Below, in pieces: positions 1 through 11,347 of a stretch of DNA of 64,000 bases. Source of the stretch: Caecitellus pseudoparvulus (lineage: Eukaryota > Bigyra: Bicosoecida). Every line of letters begins with the position of its first letter. Position 1 is the first letter of the stretch. The position numbers were made by a program, and so were the translations under genes. The DNA is taken from positions 496,001 to 560,000 of the forward strand of contig CBFFRQ010000043.1 in the NCBI GenBank assembly GCA_965644315.1, in the 5' to 3' direction. Below the pieces are notes generated by a model. That model was not told the DNA's origin. It saw only the letters and a list, made by a program, of their open reading frames with translations, and searched no databases.

Positions 1-756
1 TGGCTTGTGAATGGTCTGCACCCGTACCGATTCTCAGCGAGTGTCTCCCAACACACCACGAAGGGAACCCCTGCAGCATGGATTTGTCGTCCCAGATCAA
101 GGCTGTTGCAGCAGTTGAGCACTACACACCGCAGCCCAGCTTGAACCTGCGCAGGGGCAGTGGAGTTGAGCGACTGCGTCACGGAGGTAGGCTGGCTCGC
201 GCCCGCTGCGCGTCTCACGGCCTGGGACATGCACTGCAGCAGTCCTTCCACAGATACTGCCTCCGATTTTCCGGTGCCGGGCTGGGTCAGCCATATGGTG
301 TGCTGCTGTTTCCCACTCGCATCTGCAGAGGAGCGTGCGGAGGTTCATTTCCGCAGAGAGCACCGAGGCAACACCACCTGGTCTCCTTACCTGCAACGGG
401 GTCCCCGTGGCCGAGGTAGTGCAGCACGCTGGGAGTTCTGATCATCAGTACTCGTTGAAGGTCAATTGCCGTGGCACGGTGGTGAATGGACTGAGTCTGG
501 GGGACAGCGCCTGTGCAGGAGGCAGAGGGACGATTGCAACGCTGCGTTTGTTGGAGCAACAGCTGCGCCGAGCCGTACCAGTCTCCGCAATGGCCTGTAC
601 TTCATCCAAGGCTTGCGACTCCCTGTCTTTGGAGTGCCCGACAAACACCTCCACTGTCACTTTGTCCAATGCTGCAGCGTCCCTGCGAGACGAATCTTCA
701 CAGATCCCGCCCGTGCTGGTGAGGGTGCCGCCCGTGCACGCAGTTGCGGCTGCCAT
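1..756 (-). CDS. CHAT-like (caspase-fold) domain protein, partial, 3' end outside window
   Basis: Three minus-strand exons can be joined in phase: 756-579, 510-391 and 322 to the window edge, with GT-AG borders (donors gtacgg and gtaagg, acceptors cacag and tgcag). The joined product starts with Met at 756. It contains a histidine motif, SVLHYLGHGD, inside a predicted strand, and later a cysteine region, CVVLNCCNSLDLGRQ, followed by AGVPFVVCWETLAENR. A strand ending in H-x-x-GHGD, then VVLNxCxS, then GVPxVVxW is the usual layout of CHAT-type caspase-fold proteins, with His and Cys as the candidate catalytic dyad. The family is known as protease-like. The actual role here is inference only, and the C-terminus is not visible. 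An extra intron before GTTCAAGCTGG is possible. The family call is moderate because it rests on motif memory, not on a search. Confidence 0.5.
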
Positions 757-1307
757 GATCAGTGGCGTCTGCTGACGGCGCACAAGAACCTAGTATGAGT
801 ATGTTCCTGATTGGGAGTCCCGGTGGTTGAGTGCCATTCGTTGGTTCTTTGTCTGGCGGGTTCTTCTGCCCTCCCTCGTGGCTCAGGTCGCACTGAGCAG
901 GGCTGCCCAGCGGCAAGTATTCTAAGGGCCGCGTGCCATTTGGTTCCTTGGAGACAGGATGTGATCCTAGTGGTAGTCACTAATCCTTCCATTTTAGTAT
1001 TGCGCCTGAAGAGTGAATCGGGGCTGCCTCAACGGCAGGGGAGCAGGTCAGCACCTGGTTGGGGGGGGTACTCTGTGCTGCAGTTTGCGTCGGCACAGCA
1101 CACTTGGGCAGACAATCTACGAATACCTAGGTGGGCACCATACTCGCGTCTCGCTTGGCGAGTTCTGCACGCTCATGAACAAGGCAGGGCAGGGCCGGAC
1201 CGCAGAGCAAAGCGAACCGCGTTGCTTGCGTTGGCACCCGCTACGTGGTGCTCTCCCGGGAAGGGCGTAGTGCGAGCCGTCAACCCATGTCCACCCTTTG
1301 AACGGCG
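757..1307. other. Intergenic, divergent promoter region
   Basis: About 550 bases lie between the start codons of the CHAT-like gene (minus) and MAD1 (plus). I see no coding sequence with convincing composition, no tRNA-like structure and no clear TATA box. A run of G occurs near 1061-1068. The head-to-head arrangement suggests it holds both promoters. Confidence 0.4.
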
Positions 1308-3749
1308 ATGAATTTGTCTTTTGCGAGCGATGAAGGCGATGCTTTCATCTCGTCCCTGCTGACGTCTCCGGGCATGCCGGCAGCGGCGGCGGACGTGAGC
1401 CACAGCCTTTCATCGGTGCGTGCTGGCCCGCTTGGAGGGATCGCTGCAGTGACTTGCCACACACCCTTCCGGCTCAATACTGCACAGTTTGCATCCAACG
1501 TCCAGGCCAAGCTTGATGGGAGCTTTGCAGGGCCGACAGCGGCCGTTGGAGCGGGCAGCAGTTTCGCTGGCGTTTCAGGCGCGCGTAGCGCCGCCAGCGA
1601 AGCTCCCCCGGCCTCGAAGGACCTCCTGCTCACGGTGGCTCGGCAGGAAGCTGAAATCCTCGAGTTAAAGTCGGCGCTCGATGCATCGAGGTCTGAAGTG
1701 GAGGCGGGGACCCCGCCAGGTCCAGGTTTGAACACACCCGCACGTGGTCAGAAGCGGCGTCGGACAAGTTCTGCCTCCGGTGGGGGCCTCGAGTCCTCTC
1801 CACGACAAGCTCAAGGACTCACTGCAGCCCTGGAGGTGTCTAGTCTACAGGACCAGGTCCAGGCTCTGCGTCAGGAGGTGCAGGCAGGGCAGGCGGAGGT
1901 GCAGGAGGCCCGCGCGGCTGCTGCCAACGCTCGTGAGCGACAAGCCCGCGCGGAGGCAGAGCTGCACAGGGGCCAGCAAGCCTGGGACGCCGAACGGTCG
2001 GACTTGCTGGCTCGCCTGCGAGATGTCGAAGCTGCCGCTGCTGCGCGGCCGGAGCCGGCCGCCGCCCCTGCGCCGGCACCCACGCCGCCTGACGCCGCAC
2101 TGGTGCAGCTGGAGCAGCGCTTGACATCGCAGCGGGAGAAGTACGAAGGCATGCTGTCCGAGCTGCAGGGCGAGATCAAGGCGCTGAAGGAGGCGGCTGC
2201 CGCGGCGGCTGCCCCGCCTCCCGCCGCCACTGCCACAAGCCCAGACCGCGGCGTGTCAGCCGACACCAGCAGCCTGCAGGCCGAGGTGGTGGCTCTGCGC
2301 CGCGCCAACATGACCTTGCGGCGGGACGTGGCGGCGGCGCAGCGCAAGGCCCGGCGCACGCGTGCAGCTGCAGACACGACGGACACCCAGCATGGGCCTG
2401 CCGTGCTGCGGGAACAGGTGGCGTCACTGACAGGACAGGTCGCCCGCTTGCAGGAGCAGTCGCAAGAGGCGGCACGTGCCCGTGCTGCACTGCAGCACGC
2501 CACCACTGCCTGCTCCAAGGCTGCCCGGGGCTTGGAGGAGCTGGTGGCGGGCACGCAGGAGGCCGCGGCGGAGGCCACTGCCGGGCTGGACTCTGAGGAG
2601 CTGCCTGGGCTCACGGCTGCCGCGAACGCTGCCACAACCGCACTAGGCCGGGCAGTGGCAGAGGTGGCAGCTGCGTGGAGCGCCATGCAAGACGAAGGCA
2701 AGGCAGCAGCGGGGGCGTTGGGCACACTGCGCGTGAAGCTTGCGCGTGCGGAGCGCGGCGCCTCAGAAGCAGAGGCCCGGGCTGCGGCGCTGGAAGGGGA
2801 GGTGGCACAGGCTGACGCAGCGCGCATCACAGCCGTCACGTCTGCTGCGGCGGCTGAGCGGCGGGTGGCTTCCCTTCAGCGCGAGGTGGCGAGTCTGGAA
2901 GCGCTGGTGTCCAGCTTGCAGAGCCGCTCGCGAGGCAAGGCCGGCGCAGAGGACGACCAGGCGGTGCAGCACTTGAAGGAACAGCTGGAGGCTGCTCGGG
3001 CTGAGCTGGCGTCCTCCGCTGCTGCCACCTCTGACATGGCCCCCGCTGCGGCGGTGAGCCAACTGCAGTCGCAGGTGGCGTCCCTGAAGGAGCAGGTCGC
3101 CAAGTCCGGCAAGGCACTGGACACAGCGCTGGCTGGGCAGGAGAAGCTGGAAGCGGAGAACGCGGCGTTGCGGGCACGGGTGGGGCGGGGTGAGTACGAC
3201 ACTGCCACGACGAAGGTGCTGCACTTGCGGGCGAACCCTGCGTCCCAGGCCGCCCAGAAGGTGAAGGATGACGCAGCAGCGACAGTTGCAGAGCTGCAGG
3301 CTGAGGTTGAGCGTCTCCGAGCGCTGCAGCTCAGTGCTGGGGCTGATGCAGCGGCAGCCAGCGGCGCGGCAGGGCAGTCCACTGCTCTTGTGCCTGCCGC
3401 TGAGTTGAGCAATGCCCAGAAACGCGCGGACCGCCTCATGACGGTGTTCAAGAAGAAGATCAAGGCGTTCCGGCAGGGCGTGTACCTTATCACCGGCTGG
3501 AAGGTGGACATGGAGCTGCGCCCTGATGATTCGTCCACCTTCGTCCTGCGCTCGCAGTTCGCGGAGCTGGAGGGCGACAGCCTGCGCTTCTCCATCGACA
3601 GCGAGGAAACGGTGAACCTGGAGGCGACGCCCTTCTGCCCCAAGCGGGTTGACCAGCGCACGTACGCTTTCCTTCAAATGCGCGGGTCTGTGCCCGCGTT
3701 CGTGGCCCAGCTTGCGCTGGACCTGTTCGAGAAACAGACCCTCATGTAG
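1308..3749 (+). CDS. MAD1: MAD1, spindle assembly checkpoint coiled-coil protein
   Basis: Single open reading frame of 813 residues from ATG 1308. Most of it (roughly residues 95-690) is Ala/Glu/Gln-rich heptad sequence typical of a long coiled coil. Around residue 635 there is TKVLHLRANPAS, which corresponds to the conserved TKVLH-x-x-x-NP block of MAD1. The last 110 residues match the MAD1 C-terminal RWD-like domain: a helix RLMTVFKKKIKAFRQGVYLI, then TGW, then VPAFVAQLALDLFEKQTLM at the end, the counterpart of the human IPAFLSSLTLELFSRQ ending. In the family, MAD1 sits at unattached kinetochores and nuclear pores and recruits MAD2. Length is close to the usual 650-820 residues. It is convergent with the acetyltransferase gene, with stops 34 nt apart. 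Confidence 0.93.
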   Translation: MNLSFASDEGDAFISSLLTSPGMPAAAADVSHSLSSVRAGPLGGIAAVTCHTPFRLNTAQFASNVQAKLDGSFAGPTAAVGAGSSFAGVSGARSAASEAPPASKDLLLTVARQEAEILELKSALDASRSEVEAGTPPGPGLNTPARGQKRRRTSSASGGGLESSPRQAQGLTAALEVSSLQDQVQALRQEVQAGQAEVQEARAAAANARERQARAEAELHRGQQAWDAERSDLLARLRDVEAAAAARPEPAAAPAPAPTPPDAALVQLEQRLTSQREKYEGMLSELQGEIKALKEAAAAAAAPPPAATATSPDRGVSADTSSLQAEVVALRRANMTLRRDVAAAQRKARRTRAAADTTDTQHGPAVLREQVASLTGQVARLQEQSQEAARARAALQHATTACSKAARGLEELVAGTQEAAAEATAGLDSEELPGLTAAANAATTALGRAVAEVAAAWSAMQDEGKAAAGALGTLRVKLARAERGASEAEARAAALEGEVAQADAARITAVTSAAAAERRVASLQREVASLEALVSSLQSRSRGKAGAEDDQAVQHLKEQLEAARAELASSAAATSDMAPAAAVSQLQSQVASLKEQVAKSGKALDTALAGQEKLEAENAALRARVGRGEYDTATTKVLHLRANPASQAAQKVKDDAAATVAELQAEVERLRALQLSAGADAAAASGAAGQSTALVPAAELSNAQKRADRLMTVFKKKIKAFRQGVYLITGWKVDMELRPDDSSTFVLRSQFAELEGDSLRFSIDSEETVNLEATPFCPKRVDQRTYAFLQMRGSVPAFVAQLALDLFEKQTLM

Positions 3750-3755
3750 AGACGC

Positions 3756-3767
3756 CAATGCATTGCA
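3756..3767. promoter_or_regulatory. Candidate 3'-end element in a convergent gap
   Basis: CAATGCATTGCA lies 6 nt after the MAD1 stop and 17 nt beyond the acetyltransferase stop on the other strand. It is nearly palindromic, so both transcripts would contain it. Similar sequences follow other stops in the window (6972, 15237, 43644, 59245). Role in RNA processing is inference. Confidence 0.4.
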
Positions 3768-3783
3768 CACTCCCATCGCAGGG

Positions 3784-5738
<1,955 letters not shown>

Positions 5739-6139
5739 GGCTCCCCACGAGCTGCCGGCTTGAGCAACTGTGGTGCGGCTCCACCTGCGGAAGTTGCTTG
5801 GGACACCTGCTTCACTTGGTGCTGAGCCCGACAACGTGCGATGTGGCGGGGCTGGGCAAAGCGCCACCCGCGTGCAGGAGCAGAGTGTGCAGTTTTGCTG
5901 GGTGTCACTGTGGGTCAAGGTGCTCTGGGGCACGCATGGGCGCTTGGAGGTTCGCACCAAAGTACAGGTTGACACCCAAAGCCCAAGCCCGCACACTGAG
6001 CAACGGCCTGGCAAACTCAAAACATTGCCACAACCACCACTCAACTGGATGCACGTTCCATGCAGATCTGCTGCGGCTCAGCGCGTTTGGTGGCTTGCTC
6101 TCCACAAGGCCGCTCGAGCAGTCTCAGCCAGCACCAGGC
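5739..6139. other. Intergenic, divergent promoter region
   Basis: About 400 bases between the acetyltransferase start (minus) and the roadblock start (plus). No coding exon or RNA gene is recognised. It probably contains the two promoters, but I see no distinct motif. Confidence 0.35.
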
Positions 6140-6814
6140 ATGGCGACCGTGAGTGTGAAGCAGAGCAGAGCAGCACGAGGCCTTCGAACCACACCACTTG
6201 CTTGCATGTGCAGGATGAAGGCCCTCCTGACATTGACGCATCGATGAAGCCATTGCTCCAGCTGCCTGGCGTGACTGCGTACATGGTCATCAACGAAGCA
6301 GGTGTGTGCTGTCGATTTGTCATCGCGGCTGGCGGCCACGCCATGTTGGAGGGTCACAAGACCCGCCTTCCCGCCCACGCTGCCGGTGCCCACACCGTCT
6401 CCACCACGTGCTTGACTGCTTCCTTTGCCAGGCATCCCCATCAAGTGGTCCGCGCAAGGATTCAAGGCGGAGGAGAAGCCAGCAGCCAGCACCATTCCTC
6501 CAGAGATCACACACCACGCTGCCTTGCTGGGCGAGCTGTCCCGCAAGTGCAAACAGACATGCCATGAATTATGGGCCAGTGACGTGCGTCTGTCGTGCTC
6601 TGCCTTGCGCCCTGCCCTTGCACGCTGCCACCTGTCCTCGACGCCATCCGCGCAGGGGACAGAGGCCGAGGCCATGGACTACGTGCGCCTGCGCACTGAC
6701 AAGAACGAAATCATCATCGCGCCGGGGGACAGCTGCACACTGGTGGTGATGCAGGCCGCAAACGAGGCGGAGGAGGAGGACGAGGCGGGTGAAGTCGGCG
6801 AGGCAGACGAATGA
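6140..6814 (+). CDS. DYNLRB: Dynein light chain, roadblock/LC7 type
   Basis: Four exons fit in phase: 6140-6148 (only Met-Ala-Thr), 6214-6301, 6432-6583 and 6656-6814, giving 135 residues. The product follows the roadblock fold: LLQLPGVTAYMVINEAGIPIKW (first strand pair), an amphipathic helix ending in LLGELSRKCKQ, then DYVRLRTDKNEIIIAPGDS and the last strand TLVVMQ. These correspond to VVNTEGIPI and LRIRSKKNEIMVAPD in animal DYNLRB. The family forms homodimers on dynein intermediate chains in cytoplasmic and axonemal dynein. The acidic C-terminal tail (EEEDEAGEVGEADE) is longer than in the typical 96-100-residue protein. The 9-nt first exon rests on a good GTGAGT donor, but the start remains the least certain part. 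Confidence 0.88.
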
Positions 6815-6981
6815 CGCGTCCCTGCCGTGGCATTGGCACCATGCGTGCCTCTTCGCCGCTTCAGCTGCGGGCGACTGGCCGCTCCCAGCGGCCCCAGGCG
6901 GGCCAGCGGCCCCTGGTGCTGCACAGGGCACTGCCCCCACATTTGGTGCAGAGCAGCTCCAGCCCTCGCTCTGCAATGCAC

Positions 6982-7473
6982 TTAGTCCGCTTTTTCCTTA
7001 TCCGCTTGCTGGGCTTTCCTGCGCTCGGCCTTGAGCTGAAGGACCTTCACTCGCACCATGGTTTGCCCAGTCTTCCAGACGATATTCACCAACATCCCCA
7101 GCAGCACCAGCACTTGGGGCAGCGACCACATGACCGACATGAACACGCCGCCATCGTCAAAGTAGTCCTGAGTTGCGACCTCCTGCCAGTGCTGGGACCC
7201 CAGCATGTTAAGCGGGTACGCAGCCAAGACGAGGGCGCCCAGGATGAAGAACAGCCCCGTGTGCAGCATCAGCTCGCTAGAAGTCGCCACAGCTGCCACA
7301 CAGGCCAGCACGTGCCACGTGAGCATGGCCACGATGAGCGGCTCCTTCCAGTTCACCGCATGGGCAAAGCCCATGATGACCTCATAGAGTGACGATTCCT
7401 GGCTCCTGCGAGCCGCCATCTGGGCCGCAAGGTCTGCCTGAGCGGCGTCCAGCATCCGCTGCATGCCCTCCAT
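6982..7473 (-). CDS. TMEM18: TMEM18 family nuclear-envelope membrane protein
   Basis: Single exon from ATG 7473, 163 residues. Three or four hydrophobic segments are visible: WKEPLIVAMLTWHVLACVAAV, the LHTGLFFILGALVLAAYPLN stretch, and MSVMWSLPQVLVLLGMLVNIVW. Family landmarks are W-x-E-P before the first segment, a middle block with N and then YFDDGGVFMSVMWSLP (counterpart of YFDSRGMFISIVFSAP), and a basic coiled C-terminus (KAERRKAQQADKEKAD). TMEM18 proteins sit in the inner nuclear membrane; their molecular function is not settled. Animal homologues are about 140 residues, so this one has a slightly longer N-terminus. It is convergent with the roadblock gene (about 170 nt apart) and divergent from BiP. 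Confidence 0.85.
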   Translation of the reverse strand: MEGMQRMLDAAQADLAAQMAARRSQESSLYEVIMGFAHAVNWKEPLIVAMLTWHVLACVAAVATSSELMLHTGLFFILGALVLAAYPLNMLGSQHWQEVATQDYFDDGGVFMSVMWSLPQVLVLLGMLVNIVWKTGQTMVRVKVLQLKAERRKAQQADKEKAD

Positions 7474-7769
7474 GCTGTGCGGAATTTGAGCCCTTGCTCA
7501 GTGTGCCAGGCCCTTCTGCAAGCGCCGTGGATGCAGCGGCACGAGGGGGACTTCCTGGGCTCAGTGGTACTGCAGGGTTCATGTGGGGCGCCCGGGCGAG
7601 TGCTTGCAGAGAGGGTGGTGGTCTGTGGAGGGGGGTGCAGGGGGGGCTGCCATGGGCTTGAGCACGCCAGCACTTCCTAGCCCGGTCAACTTTCAACCTC
7701 ACAGACAAACTTGGTACTGCTCCCGGCAGTGCACCCGTTGTGAAGACCCAGACTTCACACTGCAGCAAC
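7474..7769. other. Intergenic, divergent promoter of TMEM18 and BiP
   Basis: About 300 bases between the two start codons. I looked for ER-stress-type elements such as CCAAT-N9-CCACG and did not find a convincing one. No coding exon is supported. Confidence 0.35.
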
Positions 7770-10319
7770 ATGCGAACCCTGAAGTACTTCCTGGCAGCAG
7801 CCATCGTGGCTGGTGAGTGTGCCTCCGTGCTTCGGCATCGCTTGCCACCTGGCACCTTCCACGTGTCTTGCCCCCTTTCACAGCTGCAGCCACGTACGTG
7901 GCGGCCGCTGACGAGGATGAGCCCAGTACGTGACATGCCTTGTTGCTATGTGCTTTGTCAGGCTTTCGGCGTGTGCGCCTGGGGGCTGACGGCGTGGTGC
8001 CCGGGCATGCGGCGCCAGCTGGCACCCAGCCTCTGCGAAGGTTCCATGCCCGGGGTCCACGTGGATGCCCGCTGCGGCTTTCTAGTGCGGAACCAGCAGC
8101 AACTTGTCACCGCGAAGGGTGCCTTGTGTTGGCTTGTGTGCAGCGCGGCCTGTTTACGAGCTGCGCTGACTGAGTGAGAGGTTGGCGAAGGCGTGTCCAG
8201 CATGTTCGACACGTGTCTTGAAGTGCCTTGCCACGCGCCGCTCACTGGTGCACCGCACCTTGAATTGAGTCTTGGGTATTTCTTATCCCTTGTTTCCACC
8301 AGTTTTGTCTGCATTTACGTGCAGGCGGGCCTGCAGTGCCTCCGCGCCGCGGCGTGGCTCGGCTGTGATGGCATCACACGTCAGCACGCATGCCCCGCCC
8401 CCCTCCTCGCAGTTGGCACGACCGTGGGCATCGATCTGGGCACGACATACTCTTGTGTGGGTGTGTACAAGGATGGTGGCGTGGAGATCATCCCCAACGA
8501 CCAGGGTAACCGCATCACGCCCTCCTACGTCGCGTGGGACTCTGCTGGCGAGCGCCTGGTCGGCGATGCCGCGAAGAACCAGGCCACTGTGAACCCCTCC
8601 AACACTGTCTTCGACGTGAAGCGCATGATTGGCCGCAAGTTCTCTGACAAGACTGTGCAGGCTGACATGAAGCTGTGGCCATACAAGGTCGTGTCCAAGG
8701 CCGGCCGCCCCTACGTGGAGGTGGACGTGTCCGGCACTGCCAAGCAGTTTGCACCAGAGGAGATCTCAGCCATGGTGCTGGGCAAGATGAAGGTCATTGC
8801 CGAGAACTACCTGGGCAAGGAGATCAACAACGCAGTGGTGACGGTGCCTGCGTACTTCAACGACGCGCAGCGTCAGGCCACCAAGGATGCCGGCAAGATC
8901 TCCGGCATGGTTGTGCGCCGCATCATCAACGAGCCCACTGCCGCCGCCATCGCGTACGGCTTGGACAAGAAGGACGGCGAGAAGAACATCCTCGTCTTCG
9001 ACCTGGGTGGCGGCACCTTCGATGTGACTGCCCTGACCATTGACAACGGCGTGTTCGAGGTGCTGGCCACCAACGGTGACACTCACTTGGGTGGCGAGGA
9101 CTTCGACCAGCGCGTCATGCAGTACTTCATCAAGGTCTTCAAGAAGAAGCACAAGAAGAACATCTCTTCCGACAAGCGTGCTGTCCAGAAGCTGCGCCGC
9201 GAGGTGGAGCGCGTCAAGCGCACTCTGTCCACGCAGCACCAGGCCCGCGTGGAGGTGGAGGCGCTGTTCGACGGCATTGACTTCTCCGAGACCCTGACCC
9301 GTGCCCGCTTTGAGGAGCTGAACATGGACCTGTTCAAGAAGACCCTGACCCCCGTGAAGAAGGTCCTGGACGACGCTGGCCTGAAGAAGAACGAGCTGGA
9401 CGAGATCGTGCTGGTGGGTGGCTCCACCCGCATCCCCAAGGTGCAGAGCCTGCTGAAGGACTACTTCAACGGCAAGGAGCCCAACCGCGGCATCAACCCC
9501 GACGAGGCAGTTGCGTACGGCGCAGCTGTGCAGGGCGGCATCCTCTCCGGCGAGGCTGCTGAGGACACCAAGGACATCCTGCTGCTGGATGTCGCCCCCC
9601 TGTCCCTCGGCATTGAGACTGTCGGTGGTGTGATGACCAAGCTCATCACCCGCAACAGCGTCATCCCCACCAAGAAGTCCCAGACCTTCTCCACCTACCA
9701 GGACAACCAGCCCGCCGTGAAGATTCAGGTTTTCGAGGGCGAGCGCTCCATGACCAAGGACAACCACCTCCTGGGCTCCTTCGAGCTGTCCGGCATCCCC
9801 CCTGCGCCCCGTGGCACCCCTCAGATCGAGGTCACCTTCGAGGTGGACGCCAACGGCATCCTGCAGGTGTCTGCAGAGGACAAGGGCACCGGCAAGAGCG
9901 AGAAGATCACCATCACCGCCGAGAAGGGGCGCCTGTCTCCTGAGGAGATCGAGCGCATGGTGCAGGAGGCAGAGGAGTACGCTGACGAGGACAAGGCCGT
10001 CATGGGCCGCATTCAGGCCCGCAACTCCCTGGAGGGCTACGCGTACAACCTGAAGAACCAGCTGGAGGACGAGGAGAAGCTGGGCGGCAAGGTCTCTGAG
10101 GAGGACTCCGAGACCATCACCACCGCAGCGGACGAGGTCCTGGACTGGCTGGATGAGAACCAGGAGGCTTCCCAGGAGGAGCTGGAGGAGAAGCAGAAGG
10201 AGCTGGAGGGCATCGCCAACCCCATCATTAGCGCTGTGTACCAGCAGGCTGGTGGCGCCCCTGGTGGTGACGACGAGGGTGACTTCGGTGACGAGGACGA
10301 CTTCTCTGAGGAGCTGTAG
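7770..10319 (+). CDS. HSPA5: BiP, ER lumenal Hsp70 chaperone
   Basis: Three exons join in phase: 7770-7812, 7884-7925 and 8413-10319, giving 663 residues. Exons 1-2 encode a signal peptide ([20 protein letters not shown]) and a short acidic lead. Exon 3 opens with [20 protein letters not shown], the Hsp70 phosphate-binding loop. Further landmarks are [31 protein letters not shown], the linker [16 protein letters not shown] and a C-terminal lid. Eukaryotic BiP binds unfolded chains in the ER lumen in an ATP cycle with J-proteins. The signal peptide plus the BiP-type [11 protein letters not shown] place it in the ER, but the last four residues are SEEL rather than KDEL/HDEL. The second intron (487 nt) is unusually long for this window. 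Codon use is strongly biased to C/G endings, consistent with high expression. Confidence 0.95.
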
Positions 10320-10407
10320 GCGCCTCGGTCTGCCCCCAATCGAAGACACTCCGAATTCAAACTTGTTTCACCCCTGCCCTTGTAGACCGCCTCCACCACC
10401 CCTTGTC

Positions 10408-11325
10408 ATGTGTAGGTTGGACGCTACGTTGCGGCAGCGCACTCTCTTGCACGTCCCGCACGACATGGACAGATTGAACCAGACCCTGTTTCTGGAGGGC
10501 CCAGACGGGCAGCGGATTCCAGTCATGATCGAGGGATACGACGCCAGGACAGGGCAGGGAATCATCAGGCCAGTGCAATCCCTGCCGCCCTCAACTCCTG
10601 CACGGGAGGGCAAGGGAGGCCCCGGCGCAGGCGGGTCGGGCAGCGGAAATAGGCCTGCCCCCTCAGCGCCCATTCTGTTCCCTACTAGCCCTGCGGGGGA
10701 CAAAGCCATCACTGCGGCAGGGCCAGGGTTCACTGCTTCTGTGATGCTCCACCCTCCCAGCACCACTCACGTGTCTGCAACGGGTTTTCACAATGCCTGT
10801 GTGTCTGAGACGTGGACTGCTTTGAGAGCCCCCCGAGCGAGTGATGTGTACGAGCTGGATTCTCTGAAAGCCTTGCCCCCCGCCGGGTACGAAGATGAGC
10901 CCATGATAGCAGAGCACCTGGAGGCTCACTATGCTTCATCCGTTGCAGCAGCCTCTGCGGCAGCAGCTGCACACAAGGCTGCCTTGGACGCTGCTACGCA
11001 GGAGCGCCGGGAGCTCACGGCCACGGCCACTGCGCACTTCAAGGCTCAGGCCAGCAGCAAGCAGGCTGCTAGCTCCAGCTCCACGGCATCAAGTTCAACG
11101 GGCGGGAAGGGGAAGCCCGTGCAAGCTCTGCGGCGGCCTCAGCGAGGTGCGCGCAAGCGTGGCAGGGCTGGAGACGGGGATGAGACAGTCGGTGGCACGC
11201 CCGGCGCGACGCCGCCCTCCACCCCAGGGGAGTCCCCATCGTCCCCAAGTGAAGGAGGGGGTGCTGCTGCCACGTTGGCTGCAGCAGTGGGCGACTTGTC
11301 CGGTCCCCAGCCGCCCCCCGCATGA
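10408..11325 (+). CDS. Hypothetical protein, low-complexity C-terminus
   Basis: Open frame of about 305 residues from ATG 10408; a downstream Met at 10465 (MDRLNQTLFLEGPDGQRIPV) is an alternative start. The first 50 residues look structured (LEGPDGQRIPVMIEGYDARTG). Another ordered block follows near residue 130 (FHNACVSETWTALRAP) and an alanine-rich helix from about residue 180. The last 80 residues are Ser/Gly/Pro and basic (RRPQRGARKRGRAGD), which could act as a nuclear localisation signal. I do not recognise the family. Its stop lies 22 nt from the convergent epsilon-tubulin stop. It starts only 88 nt after the BiP stop codon, so its promoter must overlap the BiP 3' region or an upstream exon is missed. 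Confidence 0.6.
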   Translation: MCRLDATLRQRTLLHVPHDMDRLNQTLFLEGPDGQRIPVMIEGYDARTGQGIIRPVQSLPPSTPAREGKGGPGAGGSGSGNRPAPSAPILFPTSPAGDKAITAAGPGFTASVMLHPPSTTHVSATGFHNACVSETWTALRAPRASDVYELDSLKALPPAGYEDEPMIAEHLEAHYASSVAAASAAAAAHKAALDAATQERRELTATATAHFKAQASSKQAASSSSTASSSTGGKGKPVQALRRPQRGARKRGRAGDGDETVGGTPGATPPSTPGESPSSPSEGGGAAATLAAAVGDLSGPQPPPA

Positions 11326-11347
11326 TGAGCCAGGGCCGTGCCCAGCG

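Noticed and set aside
78-798. Several plus-strand open frames in the first 800 bases
   Set aside because: The minus-strand exon chain gives a coherent CHAT-like product; the plus-strand frames are low-complexity and overlap it.
1871-2839. Open frame of 322 residues antisense to MAD1
   Set aside because: Ala/Ser/Cys-rich low complexity, the shadow of the GC-rich coiled-coil codons on the other strand.
8766-10349. Open frame of 527 residues antisense to BiP
   Set aside because: It is a mirror of strongly biased BiP codons: Leu/Val/Gly/Gln-rich with no domain. BiP conservation explains the sequence.
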